The notes under the pieces were generated by a model. The model was not told the origin of the DNA and searched no databases. It saw only the letters and a program-made list of their open reading frames with translations. Below, in pieces: positions 26,762 through 37,484 of a DNA stretch of 64,000 nucleotides. Each line of letters opens with the position of its first letter. Position 1 is the stretch's first letter. Source of the DNA: Thioalkalivibrio sp. ALJ12 (GTDB lineage: Bacteria > Pseudomonadota > Gammaproteobacteria > Ectothiorhodospirales > Ectothiorhodospiraceae); contig NZ_KB899539.1 of the NCBI RefSeq assembly GCF_000378305.1, forward strand, positions 1 to 64,000. The letters are read 5' to 3'. A program made the translations under genes and the position numbers.

Positions 26762-28241
26762 GACGTTGTTGGGGGTTTCTGCGGCCGCGCTGCTGGCGGG
26801 CTGTGCAGTCGGGCCGGATTACGAGCGCCCGGAGGTCACGCTCCCGGACGAGTGGCCGGAGGAGATCGGTGACCAGATGGATGCCGACTACGCCGATGCC
26901 GAGTTCTGGTGGGAGATGTTCGAGGACCCGCTGCTGGATCGTCTGGTGCGCGAGGCGCTGGAGAACAACGTGGATGCCGAGATCGCCGCGGCGCGGGTGG
27001 TACAGGCACGCGCGGTGCTGGGCCTGAGCCGTGCCGAGCAGTTTCCCCAACTGGAAGGCATGGCGTCGGTCGAGCGCGACTACCCCGCGGGGGATGCCGA
27101 CCCGGAGACCGAGATGACGATTGGGGCCCTGCTAAGCTACGAGGTCGATCTCTGGGGCCGGCTGTCGCGTTCGGAAGAAGCGGCCCGCGCGCAGCTGCTG
27201 AACACCGCGTTTACCCGTGATGCCACCCGTTTGGCGGTCGTGAGTGATGTGGTCAGTACCTATTTCGACTATCGCGCCACGCAGGAGCAGATCGAGACCA
27301 CCGAGGCGACGATCCTGTCCCAGATCGAGGCCCTGGAGCTGGAGCGCTCGCGCCTCGAGAGCGGTGCCACGACGGATCTGACCGTGCGCCAGGCTCAGGC
27401 CGAGCTGGAGACCAGCCGCGCGGGCCTGCCCGACCTACGCGCCGATGCCGCACAGCAGCGCCGGGCGCTGGCAGTCCTGGTGGGGGATACCGAGGCGGTG
27501 GTCGAGGGCCTGGAAGGGCTCGGTGACGAGGGCCTGGAGGATCTGCCGGACACGATCTCCGGACTGCCGCACTCGGTGCCGTCGGACCTGATGATCCGCC
27601 GGCCGGATATCCGCGCGGCGGAAGCCAGCCTGATTGCGGCCAATGCCGATATCGGTGTGGCCCGCGCGGAATGGCTGCCCAGCCTGAACCTGGCCGCGCT
27701 GTTCGGGCAGGAGGTCAGCCGGGTCAGTCAGTTTTCCTCCAGTGATTCGTTCTTCTGGGAGTTCCTGGCGGAGTCCACGGTGCCGATTCTCGATTTCGGC
27801 CGTCGGCGCGCCACCATTGAAGGCGTGGAGGCCGAGCGCGATATCGCCGAGCTGGAATACCGCGCGGCGATTCAGGAGGCCCTGGAGGAGGTCGCCAACA
27901 CCTGGAGCGTGCTGAATGCAGCGCACGAACGGGTGGAGGTGCGCCAGCGCGAGGTCGGGGCGCGGGTCGAGGTCCTGGATCTCGCGGAGCGCCGCTATCT
28001 GGGCGGGTTCGTGGGGTATCTGGAGGTGCTGGATGCGCGGCGGGCCCTGCTGGATGCGCGCCTGACGCTGACCGAGGCCTCGCGCGATCGCCTGGCGGCC
28101 ACCGCGACACTGTTCCGCGCCCTGGGCGGTGGCTGGGATAGCGCCGCCATTCCGCATGATGTGCTGGAGGACGGCGATCCGGATGTCGCCGAGGCGGAGG
28201 CCGAGGAACAAATCATCGTTCCGGCCGATTCGGAAGACTGA
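26754..28241 (+). CDS. outer-membrane efflux channel lipoprotein (OprM/NodT family)
   Basis: TolC-type channel completing the tripartite pump. The ATG at 26754 follows AAGGAGG at 26739-26745 and gives 495 residues. The signal peptide ends in lipobox LLAGC (Cys17), followed by VGPDYERPEV, typical of OprM/NodT lipoproteins. Two repeats of the outer-membrane efflux domain include PDLMIRRPDIRAAEASL, a family hallmark. The C terminus is acidic. The gene overlaps the pump gene by 8 bases; only 12 bases separate its end from the convergent mutS. Confidence 0.9.
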   Translation: MRRTLLGVSAAALLAGCAVGPDYERPEVTLPDEWPEEIGDQMDADYADAEFWWEMFEDPLLDRLVREALENNVDAEIAAARVVQARAVLGLSRAEQFPQLEGMASVERDYPAGDADPETEMTIGALLSYEVDLWGRLSRSEEAARAQLLNTAFTRDATRLAVVSDVVSTYFDYRATQEQIETTEATILSQIEALELERSRLESGATTDLTVRQAQAELETSRAGLPDLRADAAQQRRALAVLVGDTEAVVEGLEGLGDEGLEDLPDTISGLPHSVPSDLMIRRPDIRAAEASLIAANADIGVARAEWLPSLNLAALFGQEVSRVSQFSSSDSFFWEFLAESTVPILDFGRRRATIEGVEAERDIAELEYRAAIQEALEEVANTWSVLNAAHERVEVRQREVGARVEVLDLAERRYLGGFVGYLEVLDARRALLDARLTLTEASRDRLAATATLFRALGGGWDSAAIPHDVLEDGDPDVAEAEAEEQIIVPADSED

Positions 28242-28253
28242 CCGCCAGGACGC

Positions 28254-30896
28254 CTATTGCCGATCGCGCAGGGCATCCTTCATGCGGTAGAGGGCGTCCA
28301 GGGCCTCGCGCGGGCTCATCTCGTCCGGCTCCAGGGTGTCGAACAGGGCCTTCAGGGCTCGTTCTTCCGAGGGCCAGTCTTCGGCAACCGACTCGGGGGC
28401 CGCGGTCGCGGTGTCCGGGGCGGCGGCGAACAGCCCCAGTTGCGGCGAGTCCGTCGCGGCCGCCCGATCCTCCAGTTCGCGCAGGTGTTCCCGCGCGAGC
28501 TTGAGTACGTCGGCCGGGACGCCGGCCAGCTGCGCGACCTGCAACCCGTAACTCTGATTCGCCGGACCCTCACGGACCTGGTGCAGGAACACGATGCTGT
28601 GTTCGTGCTCCATGGCGTCCGTGTGCACGTTGGCCACGGCCGGCTCGCGCTCGGCCAGCGCGGTCAGTTCGAAGTAATGCGTGGCGAACAGGGTCAGCGC
28701 GCGGTTGTGGCGCGTCAGGCGCTCGGCGCAGGCCAGGGCGAGCGCCAGCCCGTCGAAGGTGCTGGTGCCGCGGCCGATCTCGTCCATCAGCACCAGGCTC
28801 TCGGGGCCCGCGTTGTGCAGGATGTTCGCGGCCTCGGTCATCTCCACCATGAAGGTCGAGCGTCCGGAGGTCAGGTCGTCGGAGGCGCCGATGCGGGTGA
28901 AGATGCGGTCCACGGGGCCGATCTGCGCACGCGCGGCCGGCACGAAGCTGCCCATGCAGGCGAGCAGCACGATCAGCGCCGTCTGGCGCATGTAGGTGGA
29001 CTTGCCGCCCATGTTGGGGCCGGTGATCACCAGCAGCCGCCGCGTCTCCGGGTCCAGCTCGGTGTCGTTGGCGACGAACGGGGTGTCGAGCCCGGACTCG
29101 ACCACCGGATGCCGGCCCTGCTCGATCTGGATGCCGGGTTCGCCGACCAGCTCCGGGCAGTGCCAGTCGAGGCGGGCCGCACGCTCGGCCAGGCAGGCGA
29201 GCACGTCCAGTTCGGCCACGGCGTCCGCGATCGTACGCAGACGCGGCGCACGCGCCTGCAGGTCGGCGATCAGGTCGTCAAACAGCGCGCGCTCGCGGAG
29301 CATGGCCTGTTCGCGGGCGGAGAGGATCTCGTCCTCGAAGCGCTTGAGCTCCTCGGTGGTATAGCGCTCGGTGTTCTTCAGCGTCTGGCGGCGCATGAAG
29401 CGGCCGGGGAGCTCGGCCGAGCGGCTGCGCGAGACCTCGATGTAGTACCCGTGCACGCGGTTGTAGGCGACCTTCAGCGTGGGGATGCCGGTGGCCTCGC
29501 GCTCGCGGGCCTCGATCTCGCGCAGGAAGGTGTCGCCGTCGCTTTCCAGCGCGCGCAGGCGATCCAGCTCGGGGTCGTAGCCCGCGCGGATCATGCCGCC
29601 GTCGGTCACCCGCAGCGGTGGTTCCTCCACCAGGGCCGCGGCGAGCCGCGCGGTCAGCTCATCCTCCGGCGCGAGCGCGGCATGCAGCGCGGACAGGCGC
29701 TCGGCGGCATCGGCCAGCGGCGCCAGGGCGGTGTGCAGGGCCGGCAGGCGCTCCAGGCTGGCGAGCAGGGCGGTCAGGTCGCGCGGGCGCGCGCTGCCCA
29801 GCACGATGCGCGAGAGGATGCGCTCGCTGTCGGCGCTGCCGGCCAGGGCGTCGCGGATCGGGGTGACGGCCTCCTGCTCCAGCAGGGCGGTGATCGCGGT
29901 CTGGCGCTCGCGGATGATCGCTCGCTCGCGCAGCGGCTGGTGCAGCCACTGCATCAGGCGGCGGGCGCCCATCGCGGACTGGGTCGTGTCCAGCAGGGCG
30001 AGCAGGGAGCCGCGGCGTTCGCCCGTCAGGGTGCGCGTGAGTTCGAGATTGCGGCGGGTGGCCGGGTCCAACACCAGCATCTGGCTGCGCTGCTCGTGCG
30101 CCAGGCTGGTGATGTGGGCGAGATCGCCGCGATGGCGGTTCTGCACGTAGGCGAGCAGGGCCCCGGCGGCAGCGATGCCCAGGTCCAGCCCCTCGCAGCC
30201 AAAGCCGGACAGGTCGCGGGTGCCGAAATGGGTGATCAGCAGGCGATGGGCGGACACGGCGTCGAAATGCCAGTCGGCGTGGCGCTGGGGGGCGAAGGAC
30301 TCGGTGCCCGGGATCGCGCCCGCCTGATCCGGCATCAGCAGCTCCACCGGGTCGAGCCGCGCCAGTTCGGCGGCCAGCTCGGTTTCGTCGCCGACCTCCA
30401 GTACGCGGAACTGGCCGCTGGCGAACTCCAGGCTGGCGATGCCGTAGCCGGTCTTGCGGCCCTTTACGGCGGCGGAGGCGGCCGGGCAGACGGCGACCAG
30501 GCGGTTCACCTGGCGGGCATCCAGCAGGGCCTCCTCGGTAACCGTGCCCGGAGTCACGATGCGCACGACTTCGCGCTTGACCGGGCCCTTTTGCGCGCCC
30601 ACCGCACCGGTCTGCTCGCAGATCGCCACGCTCTCGCCCATCTTCAGCAGGCGGGCCAGGTAGCTCTCCAGCGTGTGCACGGGGATCCCGGCCATCGGGA
30701 TGGGCGCCCCGGCTGATTCGCCGCGCCGGGTCAGGGTAATGTCGAGCAGCCCCGCGGCGCGCTCGGCGTCGTCGTAGAACAGCTCGTAGAAATCCCCCAT
30801 GCGGTAGAGCAGCAACGTATTCGGGTACTCGGCCTTGATGGCCAGGTACTGCTGCATCATCGGGGTATGGGCGGAGAGGGGCTCGGCGGTGCTCAT
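28254..30896 (-). CDS. mutS: DNA mismatch repair protein MutS
   Basis: Mismatch-recognition ATPase. The ATG at 30896 ([17 protein letters not shown]) gives 880 residues, near the usual 850-880. The mismatch-contacting Phe-x-Glu lies in [11 protein letters not shown]; Walker A is [14 protein letters not shown], followed by [16 protein letters not shown] (Walker B) and ATHYFELT. The same frame stays open for 28 codons upstream but these translate the adjacent miniature element and are not conserved MutS sequence. The element ends 29 bases upstream of this start, so it probably supplies or interrupts the promoter. Confidence 0.95.
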   Translation of the reverse strand: MSTAEPLSAHTPMMQQYLAIKAEYPNTLLLYRMGDFYELFYDDAERAAGLLDITLTRRGESAGAPIPMAGIPVHTLESYLARLLKMGESVAICEQTGAVGAQKGPVKREVVRIVTPGTVTEEALLDARQVNRLVAVCPAASAAVKGRKTGYGIASLEFASGQFRVLEVGDETELAAELARLDPVELLMPDQAGAIPGTESFAPQRHADWHFDAVSAHRLLITHFGTRDLSGFGCEGLDLGIAAAGALLAYVQNRHRGDLAHITSLAHEQRSQMLVLDPATRRNLELTRTLTGERRGSLLALLDTTQSAMGARRLMQWLHQPLRERAIIRERQTAITALLEQEAVTPIRDALAGSADSERILSRIVLGSARPRDLTALLASLERLPALHTALAPLADAAERLSALHAALAPEDELTARLAAALVEEPPLRVTDGGMIRAGYDPELDRLRALESDGDTFLREIEAREREATGIPTLKVAYNRVHGYYIEVSRSRSAELPGRFMRRQTLKNTERYTTEELKRFEDEILSAREQAMLRERALFDDLIADLQARAPRLRTIADAVAELDVLACLAERAARLDWHCPELVGEPGIQIEQGRHPVVESGLDTPFVANDTELDPETRRLLVITGPNMGGKSTYMRQTALIVLLACMGSFVPAARAQIGPVDRIFTRIGASDDLTSGRSTFMVEMTEAANILHNAGPESLVLMDEIGRGTSTFDGLALALACAERLTRHNRALTLFATHYFELTALAEREPAVANVHTDAMEHEHSIVFLHQVREGPANQSYGLQVAQLAGVPADVLKLAREHLRELEDRAAATDSPQLGLFAAAPDTATAAPESVAEDWPSEERALKALFDTLEPDEMSPREALDALYRMKDALRDRQ

Positions 30897-30924
30897 CGGT
30901 TCGGCTGCGGTCGATCCGGGCTTG

Positions 30925-31191
30925 GGGAAACACTGATTAATGTACACGTTCGCGCTCGAGTCGCTTTTGCGTGCGAACAAGGCGCGGTGACTGCCGTGCA
31001 GTCATTCTGCACAAGGGAACCGCAACGCCGTTCCCACGCAAAAGCGGCCGAGCCCCTTGGGGTTGGCACCCCAGGTTCCCCGATTCTGCGTTGCGCCGCT
31101 TGCGGGTAGAACCACTACCCGCTGCACGACGCGCCTTGTCTCGGAAAACCTGGGGTACCAACGCGAGCGTGTACATTAATCAGTGTTTCCC
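30925..31191. mobile_element. 267-bp miniature inverted-repeat element, copy 1
   Basis: The two ends are identical inverted repeats over 24 bases, beginning GGGAAACACTGATTAATGTA (30925-30944) and ending with its complement at 31191; the similarity extends imperfectly to about 30 bases. An inner inverted repeat (31062-31083 with 31141-31162, 19 of 22 paired) encloses a perfect 8-bp hairpin (31102-31122, loop AACCA). No protein is encoded and no clear target duplication is seen. A second, inverted copy lies at 50261-50558. It has the form of a MITE; the autonomous parent is not in the window. Confidence 0.85.
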
Positions 31192-31285
31192 TGCCGTGCA
31201 GTATACGGATGCGCGGGCCCGTGTGGCAGGTGCACCATCACGAGACGTGATGTGCCACACTCGGGTGGAGTCATGGAGGATGCGC

Positions 31286-31585
31286 ATGCTGGGAGAAGAT
31301 GACCGCCGGGGCTTCCGGCGCATGCAGGTCGACACCCCCGCACGAGTGACCTGGATGGCGACTGGTGCGGCGGACGAGGTGCGGCTGGAGGACCTTTCGG
31401 CCAGCGGCTGTGCCTTTCGCTGGCCGCATGCACCGCAGGCGGGCGAGCGTGTGAGCATCGCGGTCAACAGCCCGGACGGGCGACTGCCCTCCCTGGAGCG
31501 GGCCGGCCAGGTGGTGCGCAGCGAGCCCCTGGGCGAAGAGCGGGTGATCTGGCGTGTGGCCATAGCCTTTGACAGCGAGGGATGA
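31286..31585 (+). CDS. PilZ-domain protein
   Basis: Small 99-residue protein with a PilZ domain, the c-di-GMP binding fold. The start is the ATG at 31286, 6 bases after GGAGG (31275-31279). The binding motifs are present: an arginine cluster DRRGFRR near the N terminus and DLSASG (the D/NxSxxG motif) about 30 residues later. It may link c-di-GMP to a partner protein. The next gene begins 8 bases downstream, so the two are probably cotranscribed. Confidence 0.85.
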   Translation: MLGEDDRRGFRRMQVDTPARVTWMATGAADEVRLEDLSASGCAFRWPHAPQAGERVSIAVNSPDGRLPSLERAGQVVRSEPLGEERVIWRVAIAFDSEG

Positions 31586-31592
31586 TCCGGAC

Positions 31593-32123
31593 ATGGAAGC
31601 GGAATCGACTCTGATTGCAAGCCCGCGCGAGGCTGATCTGGCCGGGCTCTCGGCGCTGGTCTACGACCTGGGCGAGCGGCTGCTCGCCAGCGAACGCAAG
31701 CTGTGCACCATCGAGTCCTGTACCGGCGGCGGGATTGCCCAGGCGATTACCGATGTCCCGGGCAGCTCGGGCTGGTTCGAGTGCGGCTGGGTGGCGTACT
31801 CCAACGCGGCCAAGACGCGGATGGTCGGGGTGCCGGCCGAACTGATCGAGCAGCATGGCGCGGTCAGCGAGGCCGTGGCGCGCGCGATGGTCGAGGGCGG
31901 GCTTGCCCACTGCGATGCCGACCTGGCGCTGTCGGTGACCGGCATCGCCGGGCCCGGTGGCGGCAGCGCGGACAAGCCGGTGGGTACGGTCTGCTTCGGC
32001 TGGCAGGAGCGCGGGCGGGACGCGCGCGTCGAGACCCTCCATTTCGATGGCGAGCGCCACGATGTACGCCTGCAGGCGATGCTGCACGCGCTCAGTGCGT
32101 TGCTGGCGCACGAGGCGGCCTGA
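31593..32123 (+). CDS. pncC: nicotinamide-nucleotide amidohydrolase (CinA C-terminal type)
   Basis: Deamidates nicotinamide mononucleotide to nicotinate mononucleotide in pyridine-nucleotide recycling. The ATG at 31593 gives 176 residues. CinA/PncC signatures are the catalytic region TIESCTGGGIAQAITDVPGSS, interrupted here only by normal variation, the segment GWVAYSNAAKTRMVGV, and SVTGIAGPGGGS. It is the short, single-domain form. Position directly before recA is conserved in gammaproteobacteria. Confidence 0.92.
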   Translation: MEAESTLIASPREADLAGLSALVYDLGERLLASERKLCTIESCTGGGIAQAITDVPGSSGWFECGWVAYSNAAKTRMVGVPAELIEQHGAVSEAVARAMVEGGLAHCDADLALSVTGIAGPGGGSADKPVGTVCFGWQERGRDARVETLHFDGERHDVRLQAMLHALSALLAHEAA

Positions 32124-32139
32124 CGCGTCGACCATTCCC

Positions 32140-32158
32140 CGGGGCATCGCGCCCCGGT
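32140..32158 (+). terminator. GC-rich hairpin after pncC
   Basis: Stem CCGGGGC/GCCCCGG with a 5-base loop, 16 bases after the pncC stop. No T-tract follows, so it may be a weak or factor-dependent terminator. Confidence 0.35.
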
Positions 32159-32184
32159 GATCCCCTTCGAGCCGTGAACCCGGG

Positions 32185-32227
32185 TTGGGTCGCTCCCCGC
32201 CCTGTGGGATACTGCGGCCCCGTATCC
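32185..32227 (+). promoter_or_regulatory. candidate recA promoter with overlapping dyad
   Basis: TTGGGT (32185-32190), a 17-base spacer and GATACT (32208-32213) form a moderate sigma-70 promoter. The -10 lies inside the dyad GGATAC-N9-GTATCC (32207-32227). No E. coli-type LexA site (CTG-N10-CAG) is seen in 32124-32276. Confidence 0.4.
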
Positions 32228-32276
32228 GCCCCGCAACGGATCGGAAACCATCGCTGCAAGTATCGGGAGGCATACC

Positions 32277-33297
<1,021 letters not shown>

Positions 33298-33323
<26 letters not shown>

Positions 33324-33786
33324 CCCGGCTGATCCGGACGCCGCACTGGAGGCCGGGCTCCGGCTGCTGGTGCGGCGCGAGCACTCCGCGCTGGAGCTCG
33401 CGCGCAAGCTGGCCGAGCGCGGGTTCGAGCGCGACGCGGTGGATGCCGCTCTTGAGCGTGCGCGCGAGCTCGATTACCTGAGCGACACCCGCTACGCGGA
33501 CTTCATCGCCCGCCACCGCACCGAGCAGGGCTACGGCGAGCAGCGCATCCGTGCCGAACTCGCCCATAACGGCATCGGCAGCGACACCGTCAATGCCGCC
33601 ATCGACGCCCTGGAGGTCGACTGGACCGACCAGGCCCGCGGCCAGCTCGAACGCCACTTCCGCCACCCCCCCGAGACCCGCGAGGACGAGGCCCGCTACC
33701 TGCGCCACCTCGCCGGGCGCGGTTTCCCCGGCGGTGTCGCCCACCAGGCCCTCGCCGCCTGGAAAGACGACGCTGGTGGTTCCTGA
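33298..33786 (+). CDS. recX: regulatory protein RecX
   Basis: Modulator of RecA filaments. The ATG at 33298 lies inside the recA 3' end, giving 162 residues; later starts are possible. The all-helical RecX repeats are visible ([44 protein letters not shown]). The overlap with recA implies translational coupling. A perfect palindrome begins just after the stop. Confidence 0.9.
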
Positions 33787-33788
33787 CC

Positions 33789-33866
33789 GATTGCTTCGTC
33801 GCGTTGCTCCTCGCAATGACGTTCCTCCAAACCCGTCATTGCGAGGAGCAACGCGACGAAGCAATC
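33789..33866. repeat. perfect palindromic repeat, 33-bp arms
   Basis: The arm beginning GATTGCTTCGTCGCGTTGCT (33789-33821) and its exact complement (33834-33866) are separated by 12 bases, 2 bases after the recX stop. The unit recurs at 34357-34389 and 34481-34552. It would form a strong hairpin and may terminate recAX transcription. Confidence 0.9.
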
Positions 33867-33882
33867 TGTGTCCAGAACCACC

Positions 33883-33945
33883 CGGCCCAGACGCCGAGTG
33901 ATCCACCAGCGGTTGCCACTGCCCCTTCAGGCCGTCGCAATGACG
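33883..33945. repeat. diverged repeat arm, longer type
   Basis: About 60 bases running from CGCCGAGTGATCCACCAGCG to CGTCGCAATGACG. Its complement is recognisable, diverged, at 34402-34455. It belongs to the same family as the adjacent palindrome but carries a longer insert. The remaining sequence to 34042 shows nothing else except the GGAGG box of the next gene. Confidence 0.6.
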
Positions 33946-34042
33946 TGCTGGTATCGAGGACACGCGAGTGTCACCGGTGGTGAAGGGCCGAAAGGATTCT
34001 CGGCCGCTGAGTACCAATGTGCAGTCGCCCACGGAGGGAGCG

Positions 34043-34333
34043 ATGAAACAACCCTGTGTCTACATGATGAGCAACCGTCGTGACGGGACCCTCTACGTGG
34101 GTGTGACCAGTAACCTTGTGCAGCGGGTCTGGCAGCATCGTTCGGGAGAGGTATCCGGGTTCACCAGCCGCTACGGTCTGCATCGGCTCGTCTGGTTCGA
34201 GCAATGCGTGGAGATGGAATCCGCGATCGAACGCGAAAAGCAGTTGAAGGCGGGTCCGCGGCGCAGGAAGGTTGCGCTGATCGAGCAGGTGAATCCCGGG
34301 TGGCGGGATTTGTTCGACGACATTGTGGGTTGA
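34043..34333 (+). CDS. small GIY-YIG nuclease-domain protein
   Basis: A 96-residue single-domain protein; the ATG at 34043 follows GGAGG (34033-34037). The GIY-YIG signature appears as CVYMMSN (first strand) and LYVGVTSNLVQRVWQHR, with the catalytic Tyr and Arg. Downstream are YGLHRLVWFE and ESAIEREKQLK with the metal-binding Glu. Family members of this size (UPF0213-like) are mostly uncharacterised. It sits between recX and alaS, a pair usually adjacent, with palindromic repeats on both sides, which suggests insertion together with them. Confidence 0.85.
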   Translation: MKQPCVYMMSNRRDGTLYVGVTSNLVQRVWQHRSGEVSGFTSRYGLHRLVWFEQCVEMESAIEREKQLKAGPRRRKVALIEQVNPGWRDLFDDIVG

Positions 34334-34356
34334 ACGCGGCTGGGGAGGTACTTGCC

Positions 34357-34552
34357 GATTGCTTCGTCGCCACGCTCCTCGCAATGACCGCGATCATGGT
34401 GCGTCATTGCGAGGCGTTGGAGGGGCCGTGGCAGTCGTTGGTGGGTCACTCGGCGCTCGGATCAGGTGGCCGTGGATGCCGATTGCTTCGTCGCGTTGCT
34501 CCTCGCAATGACGTCGTCATTGTCCCGTCATTGCGAGCGCAGCGAAGCAATC
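34357..34552. repeat. cluster of palindromic repeat arms downstream of the GIY-YIG gene
   Basis: Four arms are seen: 34357-34389 (variant), 34402-34455 (long inverted type), 34481-34513 (identical to 33789-33821) and 34526-34552 (inverted, shortened). The rest of the 390-base gap to alaS (34553-34723) holds weak further similarity around 34597-34640 and no gene. Confidence 0.8.
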
Positions 34553-34723
34553 GCTCTACGGAACCACCTGATCCCGATTCTGGCCAGGCTCAGCCGATTG
34601 CCACACCCTCTTCGGAGCCTGGTGATGATAGGCAACATGGCCCGAAGGCGGGGGCGGCAATACGCGGGTTGGGGGCTTGCGTGATAGGATTCCGGTTTTG
34701 ACCCCATATTCAATCGGAACCGC

Positions 34724-37333
34724 ATGAAAAGCGCCGACATTCGCCGGAGTTTCCTCGAATTCTTTGAAGGGCATGGTCATACGATCGTGTCTTCCAGCCC
34801 ACTGGTACCGGGCAACGATCCCACGCTGCTGTTCACCAACGCGGGGATGGTGCAGTTCAAGGATGTGTTCCTCGGCCGCGAGAAGCGTTCGTACAACCGC
34901 GCGGTGTCCAGCCAGCGCTGCGTGCGCGCCGGCGGCAAACACAACGATCTGGAAAACGTCGGCTATACCGCGCGGCATCACACCTTCTTCGAGATGCTGG
35001 GCAACTTCAGCTTCGGCGACTACTTCAAGCGCGATGCCATCCACTACGCCTGGCAGTTCCTGACCGAGACCATCGGTCTGCCGCCGGAAAAGCTGTGGGT
35101 CACGGTCTACGAGACCGACGACGACGCCTACAACGTCTGGGCGAACGAGATCCAGGTTCCAGCCGAGCGCATCGTGCGCATCGGCGACAAGCCAGGCGGC
35201 GGTTCCGACAACTTCTGGCAGATGGGCGACACCGGCCCCTGTGGCCCCTGCACCGAGGTCTTCTATGACCACGGCCCGGAGGTCGAGGGCGGCCCGCCCG
35301 GTTCCCCGGACGAGGACGGCGACCGCTATATCGAGATCTGGAACCTCGTGTTCATGCAGTACGACCGCGACGCGGACGGCACGCTGAACCCGCTGCCGCG
35401 CCCGTCGGTGGATACCGGCATGGGCCTCGAGCGCTTGGCCGCGGTGCTGCAGGGCGTGCACTCCAACTACGAGATCGACCTGTTCCAGGACCTGATCGCG
35501 GCCGCCGCGCGAGTGACCGGGGCAAAGGAGCAGGACTCCGCCTCGCTGCGCGTGATCGCCGACCACATCCGTTCTATCGCCTTCCTGATCACCGACGGCG
35601 TGCTGCCGTCGAACGAGGGCCGCGGCTACGTGTTGCGCCGCATCATCCGCCGCGCCGCACGCCACGGGTTCAAGATGGGCGCGCAGGACGCCTTCCTCTA
35701 CCAGATGGTCGGCGATTTGGTGCGCGCGATGGGCGAGGCCTTCCCGGAGCTGGCAGAGGCACAGGCCCGGGTCGAGCAGGTGCTGGAGAAGGAAGAGCGC
35801 AAGTTCCTGGAGACGCTCGACAAGGGCATGAAGATCCTGGAAGACGATCTGCGTGACCTGAAGGGCACGGTGATCCCGGGCGAGACCATCTTCCTGCTGT
35901 ATGACACCTACGGCTTCCCGGTGGATCTGACCGGTGACATCGCCCGCGAGCGCGGTCTGGAGCTGGACATGGCGGGCTTCGAGTCCGCGATGGCGGATCA
36001 GCGCGCCCGCGCCCGTGCGGCCAGCCACTTCTCCATGGACGACGGCGGCCTGCCGCAAGTCGACGTCGAAACCACATTCTCCGGCTACGAGACCGTCGAC
36101 GACGAGGGTCGCGTGGTCGCGCTGTACCAGAACGGCGAGCCGGTCGAACGACTCGAGGTCGGCGCCGAAGGCCTGGTGGTACTGGACCGCACGCCGTTCT
36201 ACGGCGAGTCCGGCGGCCAGGTGGGCGATGTCGGCACGCTCAGTGGCTCCGGCGTGCGCTTCCAGGTCGCCGACACCCGCAAGCAGGGCGCGGCACATAT
36301 CCACGTGGGCCAGGTGCGTGCCGGCACGCTGGAGGTCGACCAGACGCTGCAGGCCGCGGTCGAAGGCCCGCGTCGCGAGAACATTCGCCGCCATCACTCG
36401 GCGACCCACCTGCTGCACAAGGCCTTGCGCGACCAGCTGGGCGACCACGTCCAGCAGAAGGGCTCGCTGGTGGACCCCGATCGGCTGCGCTTCGACTTCA
36501 CCCACATGGAGCCGCTGACCGACGAGCAGCTGCGCTCCATCGAGGCCCAGGTGAACGCGGAGATCCTGGCCAACGACGCCACCGATACCCGCGTGATGGA
36601 CATCGAGTCGGCGATGGAGTCCGGCGCGGTCGCGCTGTTCGGCGAGAAGTACGGCGATCAGGTCCGGGTGCTGAAGATCGGCACCTCCGTGGAGTTGTGC
36701 GGCGGCACGCATGTGGACCGCACCGGGGACATCGGGTTGTTCCGCATCACCTCCGAGGGCGGGGTGGCCGCCGGTATCCGCCGCATCGAGGCGGTCGCCG
36801 GCGAGGTCGCGCTGCGCTGGGTCGACCAGCAGCTCGGGTATCTGGATGCGATCGCCGACCGCCTGCGCGCCGGGCGTGGCGAGGCGGCCGACAAGGTCGC
36901 TCAGCTGCAGGAGCGCTCGCGCGAACTGGAAAAGCAGATCGAACAGCTCAAGGGCAAGCTGGCCAGCCAGGCCGGCAGCGATCTGGCCTCGCAGGCGCAG
37001 GAGGTCGGCGGCGTGCAGGTGCTGGCCGCGAAGGTCGAGGGCGTGGAGCCCAAGGCCCTGCGCGACATGGTCGACCAACTCAAGCAGAAACTCGGCAAGG
37101 CGGTGGTGGTCCTGGGTACCGCGACCGGCGAGGGCAAGGTCAGCCTGGTGGCGGGTGTCACCAAGGCCGAGACCGGCCAGTTCAAGGCCGGCGATCTGGT
37201 CGGTCATGTCGCCGCGCAGGTGGACGGCAAGGGCGGTGGCCGCCCGGACATGGCGATGGCCGGCGGCCAAAGCCCGGACAAGCTTGAGGCCGCGCTGGCC
37301 TCGGTCGCCGACTGGGTACGCGAGCGCGCCTGA
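34724..37333 (+). CDS. alaS: alanyl-tRNA synthetase
   Basis: Charges tRNA-Ala. 869 residues, close to the usual 875. Class II core motifs are present ([46 protein letters not shown]). The editing domain has [12 protein letters not shown] with the zinc-site histidines and [13 protein letters not shown]. The C-terminal domain (from about residue 740) completes a full-length enzyme. The recX-alaS pair is conserved but is here separated by the GIY-YIG insertion. Confidence 0.97.
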   Translation: MKSADIRRSFLEFFEGHGHTIVSSSPLVPGNDPTLLFTNAGMVQFKDVFLGREKRSYNRAVSSQRCVRAGGKHNDLENVGYTARHHTFFEMLGNFSFGDYFKRDAIHYAWQFLTETIGLPPEKLWVTVYETDDDAYNVWANEIQVPAERIVRIGDKPGGGSDNFWQMGDTGPCGPCTEVFYDHGPEVEGGPPGSPDEDGDRYIEIWNLVFMQYDRDADGTLNPLPRPSVDTGMGLERLAAVLQGVHSNYEIDLFQDLIAAAARVTGAKEQDSASLRVIADHIRSIAFLITDGVLPSNEGRGYVLRRIIRRAARHGFKMGAQDAFLYQMVGDLVRAMGEAFPELAEAQARVEQVLEKEERKFLETLDKGMKILEDDLRDLKGTVIPGETIFLLYDTYGFPVDLTGDIARERGLELDMAGFESAMADQRARARAASHFSMDDGGLPQVDVETTFSGYETVDDEGRVVALYQNGEPVERLEVGAEGLVVLDRTPFYGESGGQVGDVGTLSGSGVRFQVADTRKQGAAHIHVGQVRAGTLEVDQTLQAAVEGPRRENIRRHHSATHLLHKALRDQLGDHVQQKGSLVDPDRLRFDFTHMEPLTDEQLRSIEAQVNAEILANDATDTRVMDIESAMESGAVALFGEKYGDQVRVLKIGTSVELCGGTHVDRTGDIGLFRITSEGGVAAGIRRIEAVAGEVALRWVDQQLGYLDAIADRLRAGRGEAADKVAQLQERSRELEKQIEQLKGKLASQAGSDLASQAQEVGGVQVLAAKVEGVEPKALRDMVDQLKQKLGKAVVVLGTATGEGKVSLVAGVTKAETGQFKAGDLVGHVAAQVDGKGGGRPDMAMAGGQSPDKLEAALASVADWVRERA

Positions 37334-37484
37334 AGACCATCCGTCACCGCGGGGCCAGCGCCGCGGGGATGTCTGTCCGCCACCCTCGGGGCGCTTTACG
37401 CGCGTGCCCGTGGGTTCTCGCAATGAAGAACTGAATGATGTTTAATGCGCCGCCTTTCCGGGTGGCGGTGAATGGAATCGTGCA

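Noticed and set aside
33789-34552. CRISPR array in the recX-alaS gap
   Set aside because: Repeats are inverted, irregularly spaced and hairpin-forming, with no uniform spacers and no cas genes in the window.
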